Positions 13,510 to 25,504 of a stretch of 64,000 nt of DNA are shown in pieces (position 1 is the stretch's first letter; every line of letters starts with the position of its first letter). The stretch comes from Adenanthera pavonina (taxonomy: Eukaryota; Streptophyta; Magnoliopsida; Fabales; Fabaceae). The notes below the pieces were generated by a model. The model was given only the letters and a program-made list of their open reading frames with translations. It ran no database searches and was not told where the DNA came from. A program made the translations under genes and the position numbers. Location: the NCBI GenBank assembly GCA_026686845.1, contig JAIVEN010000003.1, forward strand, positions 6,636,501-6,700,500, read 5' to 3'.

Positions 13510-13921
13510 TAGAGCGAGTAATCCATGCCGGGTCAAAAGGCCCAGATTATCAAATGGACTCGGCTTGTGAAGCCTAAGTCCTTATGGCATGGGCTTGCTG
13601 GCCCATAAATTTTTTAAAAATATTTTTTATATTTTTTAAAAAATATTTTTTATATAATTTTTTAAATTAATACAATTAATGATTACTATTATTTACAAAA
13701 AATTAATATAATATTTAAATTTTATAATTTATATATTATTAATTAATAAGATAATATATTTTTTAATGTTTCAAATAAAATAAAAAATAAAAAAATGGAC
13801 CAATCAGGTCAGCCCACCATAGGCCAGATCCAAAAAACCCATTTTTCCTTTGAGCTTATTATTTTAAAGCTTCATCCACCTACTTTGTTGGGTTATTTGG
13901 GCTTACTCATTTTACCCTCTA
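13510..13921. mobile_element. hAT-like non-autonomous DNA transposon (412 bp) with 8-bp target duplication
   Basis: GTTGTTAG occurs directly at 13502-13509 and 13922-13929. Between these, the left end reads TAGAGCGAGTAATCC and the right end, reverse-complemented, TAGAGGGTAAAATGAG. Subterminal DNA is GC-richer (CCGGGTC, GGCCC) and the core extremely AT-rich. An 8-bp duplication is the hAT signature. No coding capacity. Confidence 0.72.
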
Positions 13922-14345
13922 GTTGTTAGAATCCATACTCTGAAGAGGATGACGATCAAAGTCTGTTGCTTGATAAAAAGGATTGCCTGCCACAATGCTG
14001 CCATCGTAGCCATCAGCTTGCCTTTGTTGCTGCAATAATTAAAAGCTGACAAAGCCACCCCCTGCCTCCCCTTCCCTTCCATTCCTTTTCCTCAATTTAG
14101 TAACAGTTAACCATCTACCCCAGTATTTGAAACTGTACGCGGTCTTTCAATTTCAATCTTTATTACTGCCATATTTTAATTATAAATTATAATTATAACA
14201 TTATAAATACATTATTTTCACAAATAAATACATAATTTCGTGATAATAATATTTATTTATATGTTTTCATTTTTCATGATGAGAAAGGGGGCACAAGAGC
14301 CCATGGCTATTACAATATATCAACTTATCCAGGAAAGAACGTGGG

Positions 14346-14882
14346 GCAGTTTGGTTCTCAAAATGACTAGAAATGGAATACAATAAAATAAATCAGCTGT
14401 CAAAATAAAAAATCAAATCAAATGCCATCGAAATTAATTTTGATCATGGTGCTAGAGGAGGAGGAAGGGAGATTGGTGAGTGAGAAAGATGAAGGTGAAA
14501 AAGATAATGTTGGTGAAAGAGGATAATTTGATTATAGAAAGGATTTTTAAAAATAGGAATGGGGAAAGATAGGGATCAAAATGATAATCATCAATTCTTA
14601 TTTTTTGAACATTCTCATTCCATATAGAATATAGATTTCTAGTGCATTATACAACCAAGTAGTCTTATCTTTAGAGTAGAATTCGAAATCTTATTTTCAA
14701 ATTTTTTAGAAATCAAATTAAACAGATTTTTTTAATTTATTTATATTTATTTTTATTTAATCAATTTAATTTTTAAAAATTATTTTATCTCCCTAATACC
14801 ATATCAAATAAACTTATAAGGATCAACATTTTATTCCAAACTATTCTATTCCATCTCGGGTCATTCCAAAACCAATACCGGC
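14346..14882. mobile_element. Possible TIR transposon with about 33-bp imperfect ends
   Basis: The left end around GGCAGTTTGGTTCTC..GAAATGGAAT and the right end reverse-complemented around CCGGTATTGGTTTTGG..GAGATGGAAT align at roughly two thirds of positions. The ATTCCATT-type termini recall Tourist/Harbinger-like MITEs. I could not define a target duplication. Confidence 0.4.
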
Positions 14883-14889
14883 TGTAGTC

Positions 14890-17800
14890 CCATCAACATC
14901 CCTAGTCATTTTTTCTGGCCAAACATGTCTCTACTAATTGATTATGCTTCTATTATCGTTAGGTTTTTTCATTAAATCTATTAAAAAATTAAAAATATCT
15001 TTTATTTATCAAATTCAAAAATATGGTTGAAATAAAATAGAAACTTCGCCGAAAATAAATATCTTATAAAGCTGCATCAAGTTTGGACCATGGAAAGTTG
15101 TGAAATACTTGGAAAAATAAAATAAGATGAATAAAATGAGTCGTATTATTTATCACCTCTGAAAAATGTAATTTATTATGCATTTTATTATATAGTTGAC
15201 ACTAAGTTGTAACAATGACAAAGTATAGATAGGGTTAATATATATATATTTTAAAAAAATTGATGATTATATATAGGAATAATTGGGTTTTGAGACTAAA
15301 AGATAAAGATATTTCATTTTTGGAACCAAAGATAATTTTTTTGAAGTGAAAATTGATTTTTTTAACCTAGAATCAATTTTTTTTAAAAAAAATCAAATAT
15401 CTTTATTTTTTTGTTCCAAAACCCAATTCTCCCTTATATATAAAACTTCATAAAAATATCTTATAATTCTTAAGATCAATGGTAAATCTTTTAAACTTAT
15501 CTTTAATATTGGAAATTTGATTTATGAGTCTAGTTAAGAAAATTATTGCATCTCTAATGACATTTTTCATTTTTTTTTTATAATTAGTAGATTTTTTTTA
15601 GCATCAATATTAAAAGATGAATCATTTTGAGACGTAGACATCATTAAAAATTAAAGTAAATTTTATTTTTCCTAATAAAGTATTTTTTATATTTATAATA
15701 AATGATCAAATTCAAAACAACATGTTTAAGATATTCAACTATTTATCTACCTAAAACCTTATTGGTTAGAAGTCAAAAAAATTTACCATTCACCTATCTT
15801 AGATCATCTTTTACCATAATCAAACAATACGTTTAATTAATGTAAAGAAAAAGCTAAAAACATCACAAATTTAACATATAAGCTAAACAAATGTACCAAA
15901 AAATATATGATTTCAAGCAATAAAATATAAATGCTTTCATAAAAAATAAAAATAAAATAAAATTTTCCCACAAAAAAAAATGTAAAAGATATACAATATA
16001 AAAATATACATAAAAATATCTCTCTCATGATCTATTTTGCATCCAAAAATTGTACTATTATTTATAATTTATAAATAATATTATTTATTAAAAATCTTAT
16101 TACATATATTGATGTATAAATAAAAATATCTATCTTAAATAAATAATATCAACTTAATATATCTTAAATAAGATTTTGAATTGGTTCTTTATCATTATGA
16201 AGTGTGTGTATATAAAACAAGTGGGTGGAGAAAGAAAAGAGGAAAGAGTCGTAGATAGAGCAATGCTCACTTGTGTCCGACACAGAAGATAGTCCACAGC
16301 TAATACGTGGAGTCCGGGTCCGCACATTGGCTAGTTGTTATCGACTCTTTAATACTTTTTTCTATTTAAAATATATTTTTTTTTAAATATTTTTTTTTAT
16401 CAAAATATAAATCTTCCTTAAATAAATTAAAAATATTAATAATTTTTTTAATTTATCTTTATCATTAATTAGTTTATAAAAAAATTTATTTTAAAAATTA
16501 TATTTATTAAAAATAATATAAATTTTTTATAAATTTAAATAGTTTAACTCTCTTTTTATAGTTTGTGTGTACTTTATAAAAATAATTTATATTTTAGGTT
16601 AAAAAAATATATTATAAATTTTTTTTTAATTTTTATTTACTCTAAAATATAAGAAATTATATAATTTTTAATTAAAATATATATTTTCTATTCCTCTTAG
16701 TTATCATCTCATTAGTTAAAAAAATCTAACAAATTTTTAAAATAATTTTTTTATAATTAATAAAAATAAAAATAAAATATTATTTTTTTAATTTTAAATA
16801 TATAATTAATTTTCTTATAAGTATAAAATAGCTAAAAAAATTTTATAATATAATCCAGATATATCTCAAATATGAAATTTATAGAGACTTTTATTATTGA
16901 TAAATTAGATAATGTAACGTAATGAAGTACGGGGTGACGGTTGGGATGGGATAATGTCGTACAGGTGGGGCCCGGGAAGATGGACGGAAGGAGAAGAGTG
17001 ATAGGACCACGTGTAGAAAGCAGTTCAACTTAATTAGTCTTATCCATCACGTGGTGGGGAGTCTCTATCACCTACCACCTCCTCTTTCTGCTTTCCCGGT
17101 TACCCCACTCATACTTTCCCTTTCTTGCTTCTGCCCCTTAAATCCTAACGTAAATATTTATTTTAAAAAATCAATTTCTTTTATTTATTGCGTTTGGTGT
17201 CCAATTCCCCCCACTAGTCACGTGATTTATTTGTGTAATAGATTGTTTGGATTCTTCGTATAATCATTTTTTAGAATAAATAATTATTTATAGATATAAT
17301 TATTAAAAAATATTAAAAAATAAAATAATTACTTCTAACAATTTAAGTGGTTATTTTTATAAATTATTTTTTTATTTATCATAATTATTTTTTTATTTTA
17401 TTATTATTTATTTAATAATTATTTAAACTTTTAAAATTTAAACACATTTTTTTAAATTACTTATAAGTTAAAAATATTTAAATATAAATTATTTTTGATA
17501 TAATTTTTTTTATAATTAATTATAATAAATTATTTATTTTTATAATTAATTATGAAAAAATTAATCCAATATCTGTATGGTCGCGTTAGGAAAAAGTATA
17601 CGTCAACTCATTCAATTATCAAAAGTAGTAGGCCATAATGCCATGCCAAAGCCCAAGAAATAAATAGGTTTGAATATAAAATATATTTTCGAAATGAACC
17701 CCTGGGGATTCAGACTTCAGATTCATTCAAGCCGTGGGTTTTATTGACATTCAAGTCATATCAATAATAAAAGCATACTGCCCACTGTTATTTATAAGGT

Positions 17801-18180
17801 ATTTTTAATTATTTATACATTAAAAAAATTAATTATATTATTAAATTATTAAAAAAATTTAAATATTAATTTTTTATCTCTATTTATTATAATAATATAA
17901 TTCTCATTAAATAAAATTTTTAATTATTATTAAATAAAAAAATATGAAATTAATTAAAATAAGACTAAAAATATTATTATTAATCAATTATATAAAAATT
18001 TTAATAACAATTTATGATGTTTAGAAATAAATAATTAGGGGTAAAATAGAAATAATATTACTAAATATTATAAAATACTTAAAAAAATTAGAAAAAACTG
18101 ATGAAAAATGTTTTATAAAAATAATTTGAAGGAGTAAATACTAATAATAATAATCAAAACGTGTAAAAAAGTATACTCAA
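14890..18180. other. Extremely AT-rich intergenic tract
   Basis: Mostly A/T homopolymer-rich sequence with stop codons in all frames. It is interrupted by a GC-richer island at about 16200-16350 (with TATATAAAA at 16207) and another at 16910-17230 holding three G-boxes. No gene seen. Confidence 0.55.
17008..17224. promoter_or_regulatory. Cluster of three CACGTG G-box motifs without an assigned gene
   Basis: CACGTG lies at 17008-17013, 17048-17053 and 17219-17224 inside a GC-richer island, with CTTATCC (I-box-like) at about 17039. G-boxes bind bZIP and bHLH factors. No adjacent gene could be assigned. Confidence 0.4.
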
Positions 18181-18550
18181 GATAATGTTGGAAGATAGAC
18201 CGCAATGACAGAAGAAGACACCTTACCTGCTATTAGTACTAGTCACGATTGCGTCTTCTGGAGCAGCATCCTTTCAAAGTATATATATCATATGCAGACC
18301 AATTCCTTTTCAGATTTTCTACAAGATTTCATTTTTCTTTGCATATTAGTTTAAGCTTTTGATTCAGCAATTTGCCAATTTGTCTACTCCTGCGGCTGTA
18401 CGTGCAAGGTTCACGTTACTGTTGGTAAAAAAAATTCAATTAAAAATAGAAATCATACTATTAATCCTTTTTTTCATAGAAACTAGAATGAATCATGTAT
18501 TCTGGAGCTTGAGATAAACTATTCTATTAACTTAAAAAATAATACAGTTC

Positions 18551-18621
18551 TTTGCAATTTCCATAAATATGTTGATTCTTTTTTTAATCTAACCTTTTTT
18601 TTTTTTGCAATTTCCATGAAT
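18551..18621. repeat. 18-bp direct repeat flanking a T-run insertion
   Basis: TTTGCAATTTCCATAAAT at 18551-18568 and TTTGCAATTTCCATGAAT at 18604-18621 differ at one base. They bracket 35 bp ending in a T-run. Confidence 0.6.
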
Positions 18622-18729
18622 TACTCAAGACGATAACGTTGGTGCGCCTCACAGTCAGCAGGTTATTAGGAAACAACAAAACTGTAAATTCTTTTTTTTT
18701 CGAAGAAAATTCTAAATTCTTAATAACAT

Positions 18730-18773
18730 AAACACAAGGCTCTGTTTAAAAAAAAAAACACAAACACAAGGCT
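18730..18773. repeat. 12-bp direct repeat flanking a short A-run insertion
   Basis: AAACACAAGGCT at 18730-18741 and again exactly at 18762-18773, bracketing CTGTTT plus about 11 A and CAC. Confidence 0.65.
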
Positions 18774-18858
18774 ACGCAGGTTGCTTTAAATTTGCAGAAC
18801 AAGTGTCCACAGGGGGTGACATTTGCCAAGGAGATACGAGATCTTGACGCTGAACATG

Positions 18859-18910
18859 GATTGGACTAAAATCTTTGCTTTTTTTTTTTTTATCAAATTG
18901 GACTAAATCC
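18859..18910. repeat. 14-bp direct repeat flanking a short T-run insertion
   Basis: ATTGGACTAAAATC (from about 18859) and ATTGGACTAAATCC (from about 18897) bracket TTTGC, a T-run and ATCAA. On the minus strand the insert reads TTGAT, A-run, GCAAA. Confidence 0.55.
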
Positions 18911-20094
18911 TTAGAATAGAAGCGCGGTGAGTGATTCTGGACCACGAATATTGAAAAGACTATACTAACATCTAACGCTGTAATAGTTGCATTCATTCGT
19001 ATTTATGTGCTTTATATACATTCAGGACAGTTAAATAGAGATGGAAACACGTTGCTTTATATCAAACCATTGACGAATGCCATCGCCAACACGTTCCCTA
19101 CGAAGAAGATAATTTCAATTTCAAGCGAAAGTCAGTGCCATGAACATTTCATTTTAGCGTCGAGAGGATTTCTATCATACAGTCAAAAATTAATTCCCTC
19201 AAAACATACAATTTATTAAAATAAATTTTATCTCTTTCTTAATAAAATATTTTCCATACACAATTAGAAATTAAATTCAAAATAACATACTTAACGAATA
19301 AAACTATGTACCAGCTATGTCAAAATTTTGTTATTGATACCATGAATTTAAACACACATTATGTAATTTTCATACTAATTTTTTAAGCTCCACTGAAACG
19401 CTCGGCAGAAATTCCATTATTCACCTTAATGATTCGGTTGGTCTTATCTTCTTGTAAAGCTGAAAGACTCGCAATTTACATTTAACATGGCGCTCACAAT
19501 TTGTATGACCCATTTAGTCGTTCCTAAGTCCCAACTACTTTTCTAATATACTATATTTCTTCCCATGACATCAAGACGTATAAATATAAGTTGCTGTGGA
19601 CTACACTATGGCTGCTAAGCCCAGCCCGTCCATGTAAGGACGTGGGGCTAGACTTTGATAGATAGTAATCAATAAAATAGATACATGGAACATGTCAATG
19701 AATTGGGTCCCCATCAAAGGTTCAGAATCTCCCATCGGTTTGCTCTATTGCTATCAGCTAAGCACCACGAGTGATGCTAGTGATTCACTACCCACTTTTT
19801 CCCTTTTGAATAAAATTATTATACATCTATAATCAGGGTGGGGTAAACAATGGATGCATATCCTGAATCGAGCTAAAAAGAATGGTTGAGTGATAATCAG
19901 ATTTGAGCTATCCTGATAAATTTCAAGAAAGGGGCAAAGCTTCAATGTCCAGTATACCGCAAATGATCTAAAGGCAAATGTAATTCCTTTGCGTAAAGCC
20001 ACTGCTAACGCTATAAACTAAATGGTATATCCCACCGGTTGCCAATTGCCCATTCTAAAAAGCAAGGCAATTGGAGGACGAAAATGAGGCCATT

Positions 20095-23000
20095 TCAACA
20101 CCTGTTAATTATGTTAACAACATTCCTGCCAATCTCTTCCTTTGTTTGCTCAGATACAGGCTCATCTCCGATGTACATGTCAAAGAAAGCCCCTGCAAGT
20201 TTAAAAATGATAAAAACTCAGTTTGGTTTAATACTAGACAAAAGAATGTGATTATAAAGTACAAGATCTTAGATTTGAACTCGAAATCTGAGTACAACTT
20301 ACGACATAAATCTTTGCTGCGGACACTTCCAATCTGATTGCCACCAACTGTACAAATAAAAACCAACACTAAGTAGTGAAACTGAAGAGTCAATAATTTA
20401 GGTTGCATGTGGAAATCATATATTAACTAAGAACTGCTTCTAAACAATAAGCAAAGACAAACCAGAAGACAACTCAATTTTGATACTATTTCAGTCAACA
20501 AAAACCAAGGCATATGAGAAGAGTATAAATTTAGTGTCAATAAATGCATTATGTCGATCAATTAGTACTCACTTTCAGTAATCAGACATCCATCAGCTGT
20601 CCGTCGGAAATTAATCGTTGTCCCCTGCAACATTGCATTAAAGCAAAAGTAAACCTAAGCCATCCTCAAACTAGAGAAGGAAGAATGCAGATTGGTATGT
20701 TATTTACCAAGGGCAATGGAATATCTTGCGTGAAGTATGAACCAAATGTTCTCAGGCAACAAAAATCTGTAGTTGGATTTGTCTGAGCAAAGGAAGACCC
20801 AAAGGGACAGTTAGAAATAGTCCAGTGCCGAAACAACAAAAAACCATTTTACCAGCATAAGTGAAGTACCTTAATTAAGCGAGCTCGAAGGGATTTCTCA
20901 AAAGCACTGCAATAAGCACAAATAAAAATATTAGTACTTACTCACTTTCATCATCAGCTCAATGTCCAAGACCTTAAATCCCATTGAGGTTGCATTAAAT
21001 GATAGAGGACCCGCTTGATTCACCCTCATCTAGGTTTGCATTTATATAAAATTGCATAACGGATACACTTGGTTCAATAACAGCCAGATTACGTTCCAAC
21101 ATCAAGGTTCAGCTATGTTAAAACGGAAAAGTTAATTGTTGACTATATTCATTCATCGAGACTCTGAAAATATAAACTATGGAAATAGAGCAATATTAAT
21201 TGAAAATGTCATAATCGTGCAGTAATAAACCTTAAAACCTTGAGGAAAATTCCAGACCAAACTAATTAACAACATAGATTTCAGAATCAAGTAAGAATTT
21301 CCACAACTGAGAAGAGAAAAATTACTTACTCTTTCACAGTGTTAATTTTCATCCCCTTGCAATTTACAACAAGCCTGACAGTCATATCAATATCCTCCCT
21401 GTGATAGTGAAAAAGCCAAACATCCAGCAAAGTCAACATCTTAACCACGAAATCAATCAAACAGTTTGCAGAAGTTTGCAACTCAGAAGCAGATCCTGAT
21501 TAAGCTAAACTGACAATTTTGGCCACTTAGATAACCCATGATTGGTCTATAAAATTTTCCCCTCGTACATCATGATAATCAGTCACAATCACCATCAGCA
21601 TAAAAGGACCCTTTTCAATTGATAAAATTTTATATACAGATAGCAGAAATGATTTTCAATACCTAAGAAGATCCTTGTAGAAATCATGGGAGTTATTCAG
21701 CTCACCAGCAGAAATTGATGAATATTTTGGACTCAATTTCTCACAGAGAGAGTAAGGATGAACATCTGTCAAAGATTGAGAGTGGCTCAATATATGGGGA
21801 TATTTTGCTGACAATACTCTATAACAACCGGCATCAAGTATTCAAGAAAACTTACAAAAACCAAAAGCATAGATCTTTAAAGACTTGATTTTAACAATTG
21901 TCATGGTTCTAGACCCAGTTCCAACCAGGACCTGTTGCAAATTTAGTTGCTTATGTTAGTTGATGTGAAGGAAAATATGATCTCCCAAGCACTGCACGTG
22001 GGAAAGCTCATGGAAACAAATGACAATCAAATGGAACTCATATGAAAGTTCAAGTAAAACCAGTCGTGTTCTAACCCATCACACAACTCTTATTGCATGA
22101 TTACTGGACATCATGGAAGGATTTTTTTTTTTTGTGGGGGGGGGGGGGGTGTTTGGTGGGTTTGTGGAACTAAAGATTCTCATAAAAAAAAGCCTCCTAC
22201 ACTGCAAGTTATTGTTTAAGTACAATCCTAATTTTCAATCAAGTATACTCCACCAGTCCAAAATATAAGTTACTTTTAACTATCTCAAATATATTAAGAA
22301 AATAGGTTAAAAGTTAGTTAGATCATTATATTTGTCAAAAAATTCCAATACTTTCCACTATTGCCCCTATTAATTACATCTCCCATACTCTATCTCTCTC
22401 CCTCTAAGTGTAAACTAGGGGTATAAATGAAAAAAAAATTAATGCAACAGACATTCCCCAAAAAAACTTATTATATTTTGGACTAAGATATCACTCTAAA
22501 AAGTTACTTATATTTTTTTTTGGCCTGCCAACATTCGAACTTGTGCCTCTATGGTTTACAGGTAGAGCCAAGAACCACAAAGGTGCAAAGTAGTTGGCAA
22601 AGTGACTTATATTTTGGATTAGAAAAGTATATCTTATAGCTTCTTTACTAGCTGTGTACTTTTTCAAGCAAAGAATATATCAACAGCCAGATGAAATAAA
22701 TTTCACATGCAGATGCATTAAAGCCACAAATTAATCCTACTGAGAAGCAAGAGGACCAAAAATCCAGAAAAAAATTGAAAACTGAATATTCACCTCAGAG
22801 TTTAAGCCATAATCCTGATCTCCATCTACCATATTGCCCAAGATCATGGGAAACATAATGCCAGTTTTAGGCTCAACCACATGCTTATTCAAGTTCAATT
22901 CAGGAAAAGACAGTTGAGCACATCCTTGTTTTTTAACCTCACAGGGCATTTGGTCCTTGCCTCCATGCATTGGCACTTCAGTACTCTCAAGCGGACCAGT

Positions 23001-23624
23001 AAGCACCTTTGATGATCTGGGGTAAATAACACGGAAATAAGCTCATTGTTGTAACACAAGAGGGGAAATTGCCACACTCAAAATGATTCAAATTGATTAT
23101 AAACATCTTTTCACTTACAGGTTTTGAATTGGTGGTACCAATGCTGCAGCCAGAGACAGCCCAGGATATGATTGAAGCCTTTTTACTTCTCTCCAAAGTA
23201 GCCTCATTGCGGAACTAGAAATCTTGGCTAAAGAAACAGGAGCACGGGATTTTCTTTCTGATCTAAAACTGAAGTGAAACCCAACTAGATTATGTCTAAC
23301 AGAAGATATAGGCTTAACCTGCATAGAAGCCCCCGAACTTCTAAATTGAGAACCTGCTATATCCTGAGCTATCTTTGAGCTGGTCCCACTACATAACCAA
23401 ACCAAAAAACCACCAGCAAGTCCTGATATGCGGGTAAATGCCTCATGAAGAGCTAAATTTCCAGGAACATACAAGTTTCCCGACTGAAAAATAGAATTGT
23501 CCACAAATGAATGTAGCTGTGAAAATAAATGAGACCCAAGGTTATGAAATACAAACGGCTCCAACGAAAACATGTCTGGATGAACACCATCTGAACCCAT
23601 GGAAGATAACCAATCGCTCTTCAT
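20095..23624 (-). CDS. FAP2: FAP2, chalcone-isomerase-like fatty-acid-binding protein
   Basis: Ten exons: 23624-23119, 23016-22794, 21931-21856, 21765-21663, 21398-21330, 20906-20870, 20782-20708, 20624-20573, 20347-20303, 20192-20095; all GT-AG, 427 residues. Exon 1 encodes the plant-specific N-terminal region starting MKSDWLSSMGSDGVHPDMFS; exons 3-10 encode the CHI fold, beginning VLVGTGSRTMTIVKIKSLK and containing YAFGFYVHPYSLCEKL, LRTFGSYF and INFRRTADGCLITEIGGNQIG. In Arabidopsis, FAPs with this fold bind fatty acids and affect fatty-acid accumulation in plastids; they lack chalcone isomerase activity. The pattern of an N-terminal extension plus CHI domain fits FAP2. Intron 2 is about 860 bp and carries a MITE with a nested SINE-like insert plus a 14-G run. 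No lesion seen. The ATG at 23624 is the first in the open frame. Confidence 0.9.
22122..22151. repeat. T-run followed by a 14-bp G-run in FAP2 intron 2
   Basis: About 12 T, GT, then an uninterrupted G-run. On the FAP2 sense strand this is a C-run. Prone to length error in sequencing and to unusual structure. Confidence 0.7.
22248..22627. mobile_element. Stowaway-like MITE in FAP2 intron 2, interrupted by a SINE-like insert
   Basis: The left end CTCCACCAGTCCAAAATATA and the right end CTTATATTTTGGATTAGAAAAG are inverted copies, flanked by TA at 22246-22247 and 22628-22629. Removing the nested insertion leaves about 281 bp, matching the other MITEs here (268-297 bp). Confidence 0.7.
22517..22599 (-). 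mobile_element. Short tRNA-related SINE-like retroposon nested in the MITE
   Basis: AAGTTACTTATATTTT (22501-22516) and AAGTGACTTATATTTT (22600-22615) are 16-bp direct repeats with one mismatch. The insert on the minus strand reads like a tRNA: TTGTGGTTCTTGGCTC, then CATAGAGGCACAAGTTCGAA (B-box-like GTTCGAA), ending GGCAGGCC plus an A-run. Only about 83 bp, so a head-only or truncated copy. Confidence 0.65.
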
Positions 23625-24984
23625 CTTTGCTATGTTTAATATCTAATATAGGAACTTTAGACCTCCCAATTGATTTAAGGTGTTGAGTAGCAAAAGTTTA
23701 CTTTTATCCTGCATAGAGTTTTGGCAGAGGGTGATCAAGATCAGTTTCATATCAATCGGGCAAAACAGGACATAATGCTTATAATAGCATAGGACGGAAT
23801 TTGATTCATGTTAAGATCCGTCTGCGGACTCCAGAACTGTGGCTGGCGGCCCCAGTTCCAATTTAAACGCCCAAATTTCGAGCAACCGAACAACGATCTT
23901 TTGATTATCATAAAAAAAAATTGAGAACAATGTAACAATTCAAAGGGGCTTTTTATAACGAAGATTATCTGATCATTTTGAATGAATATGAAATTCTTCA
24001 TTAGTGCGAACGATATATTGCCACAATAATTTGCTAAAAGAAAAAAAAACACAAACAAGGAATTTGCTGCAAAGCAACAAATAATGACATTTCGAGCTGA
24101 AAGCTCATTATTTCCAAAACTGAAATCCAACTAAGTTTACCATGTGAGCCTCTTGCTGGTTAATCAAACACCGATTCCATTTCGACTCCGAGCTAAAGTA
24201 ACAGAATTTTTTTTCCAGCAGCGCAAAGAAAAAATAATGGAATAAGTTAAGAAAGCATAGCAGATTTCGTATAGGTTCTGTTAGATCAAACGAATAAACA
24301 TTGATAAGCAAATGCCCAAAAAAGCTGGAAGAAAATGAAGCTTCTGTTCATTCCCTTCCGCGTTTCTCCGATCACAAACCCAAAATCATGGGAAAAAAAA
24401 AGACGAACCCGAAACAGAAGCAAAACAGACTTCTTTCAGATCCAGGAATTGTAGGCGAATCAATCAGATTTTTTGGGGAAGTGAGAACGTGAATTTTCGT
24501 TCTTTGTCGTTAAAGAAATAGAATGGAATATGCTTTGAGCACGAAGGGGGACAAGTTTGTGTGGATTCAAAAGCATCTTTTGGACAAGTATACTGAAAAA
24601 AAAAAAAACCACGTCTTTTGGACAAAATGGAAATAGGGAAAATAAAAAGGAAAGCTTTCTTTTCTTGTCTTTTTTTCCGACATATCTTGAGCCGCGTTTT
24701 GGGACAAAGAAGAAAGGCAATGGAGAGGATTCAATCTTCATGCAGCCCACGGCGGACTCAAAATTACCTTCAACAATCTTAAATTGACTTTTATGCCCTC
24801 GGGAATCCCACTGAGGCGAATCTGCGAACGTTCGTTTCACGACAGGTCGGCTAACGACGGTTGCTTTGGCGGCGGCTATTCGTCGCTGTCCTTCATTGCA
24901 CATTTGTTTTGCAATTTTAAAGATCCAAATGTTCACGGAAAAAAGGAAACCAAATTCTCAACCTATTTTATGCCTACTTAAATA
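23625..24984. other. Upstream region of FAP2
   Basis: Contains the presumed 5' UTR and promoter of FAP2 on the left, and a micro-insertion at 24576-24625. Open frames at 24460-24936 and 23747-24130 (minus) match no family I recognise and are compositionally ordinary. GC-richer sequence at 24780-24900 could belong to an unrecognised exon. Confidence 0.4.
24576..24625. repeat. 12-bp direct repeat flanking a 13-A insertion
   Basis: TCTTTTGGACAA at 24576-24587 and exactly at 24614-24625. Between them GTATACTG, an A-run and CCACG. Confidence 0.65.
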
Positions 24985-25504
24985 TAGGGTGCATAAATAT
25001 CATATAAGATCGGATTTAATTTGATGTTCAATTTTTATAAGCTCAAATACGACTAGGCTAATTTGACATATAAGATTGGGATTTACCCAATATTTAAAAA
25101 TAAAAAAATTAGTTTTTTATTATAAAAAATATAATTACATTCATAAAAAATATATTTTCTTAAAAAATAATATTTATTAAAATTATAAATATTCAATAAT
25201 TATGAATTATTTTTATTCAATATTAAGAAATTCATTTAAAATTTTAAATAAATTAAAAGATTGAGTTCTTAAAAATATTTATAATCATAATATAATCAAT
25301 TTATTATACATAATATATTAAGAAAAATATCATATAAAATATATTTATAAATTTTTAAAAATATATAAAAAGGATATATATATATATATACTGAGATTGG
25401 GTTCGACATTAATCCAGTACCCAACCGACCCAGTCTTTGGGACTAATCTGGTATGTCGAGTAGAACCGGACCTACCAGACTATCGGATTAGTTGAATAGC
25501 CCTA
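24985..25504. mobile_element. hAT-like non-autonomous element (about 520 bp), degenerate duplication
   Basis: The left end TAGGGTGCATAAAT and the reverse-complemented right end TAGGGCTATTCAAC resemble hAT TAGGG-type termini. Flanks CTTAAATA (24977-24984) and CATAAATG (25505-25512) match at 6 of 8. It has GC-richer subterminal DNA around an AT-rich core, as in the elements at 13510 and 48557. Confidence 0.5.

Noticed and set aside
24460..24936. 158-codon minus-strand open frame upstream of FAP2
   Set aside because: Low-complexity Phe/Lys-rich translation caused by A/T runs; contains the micro-insertion; no family recognised.
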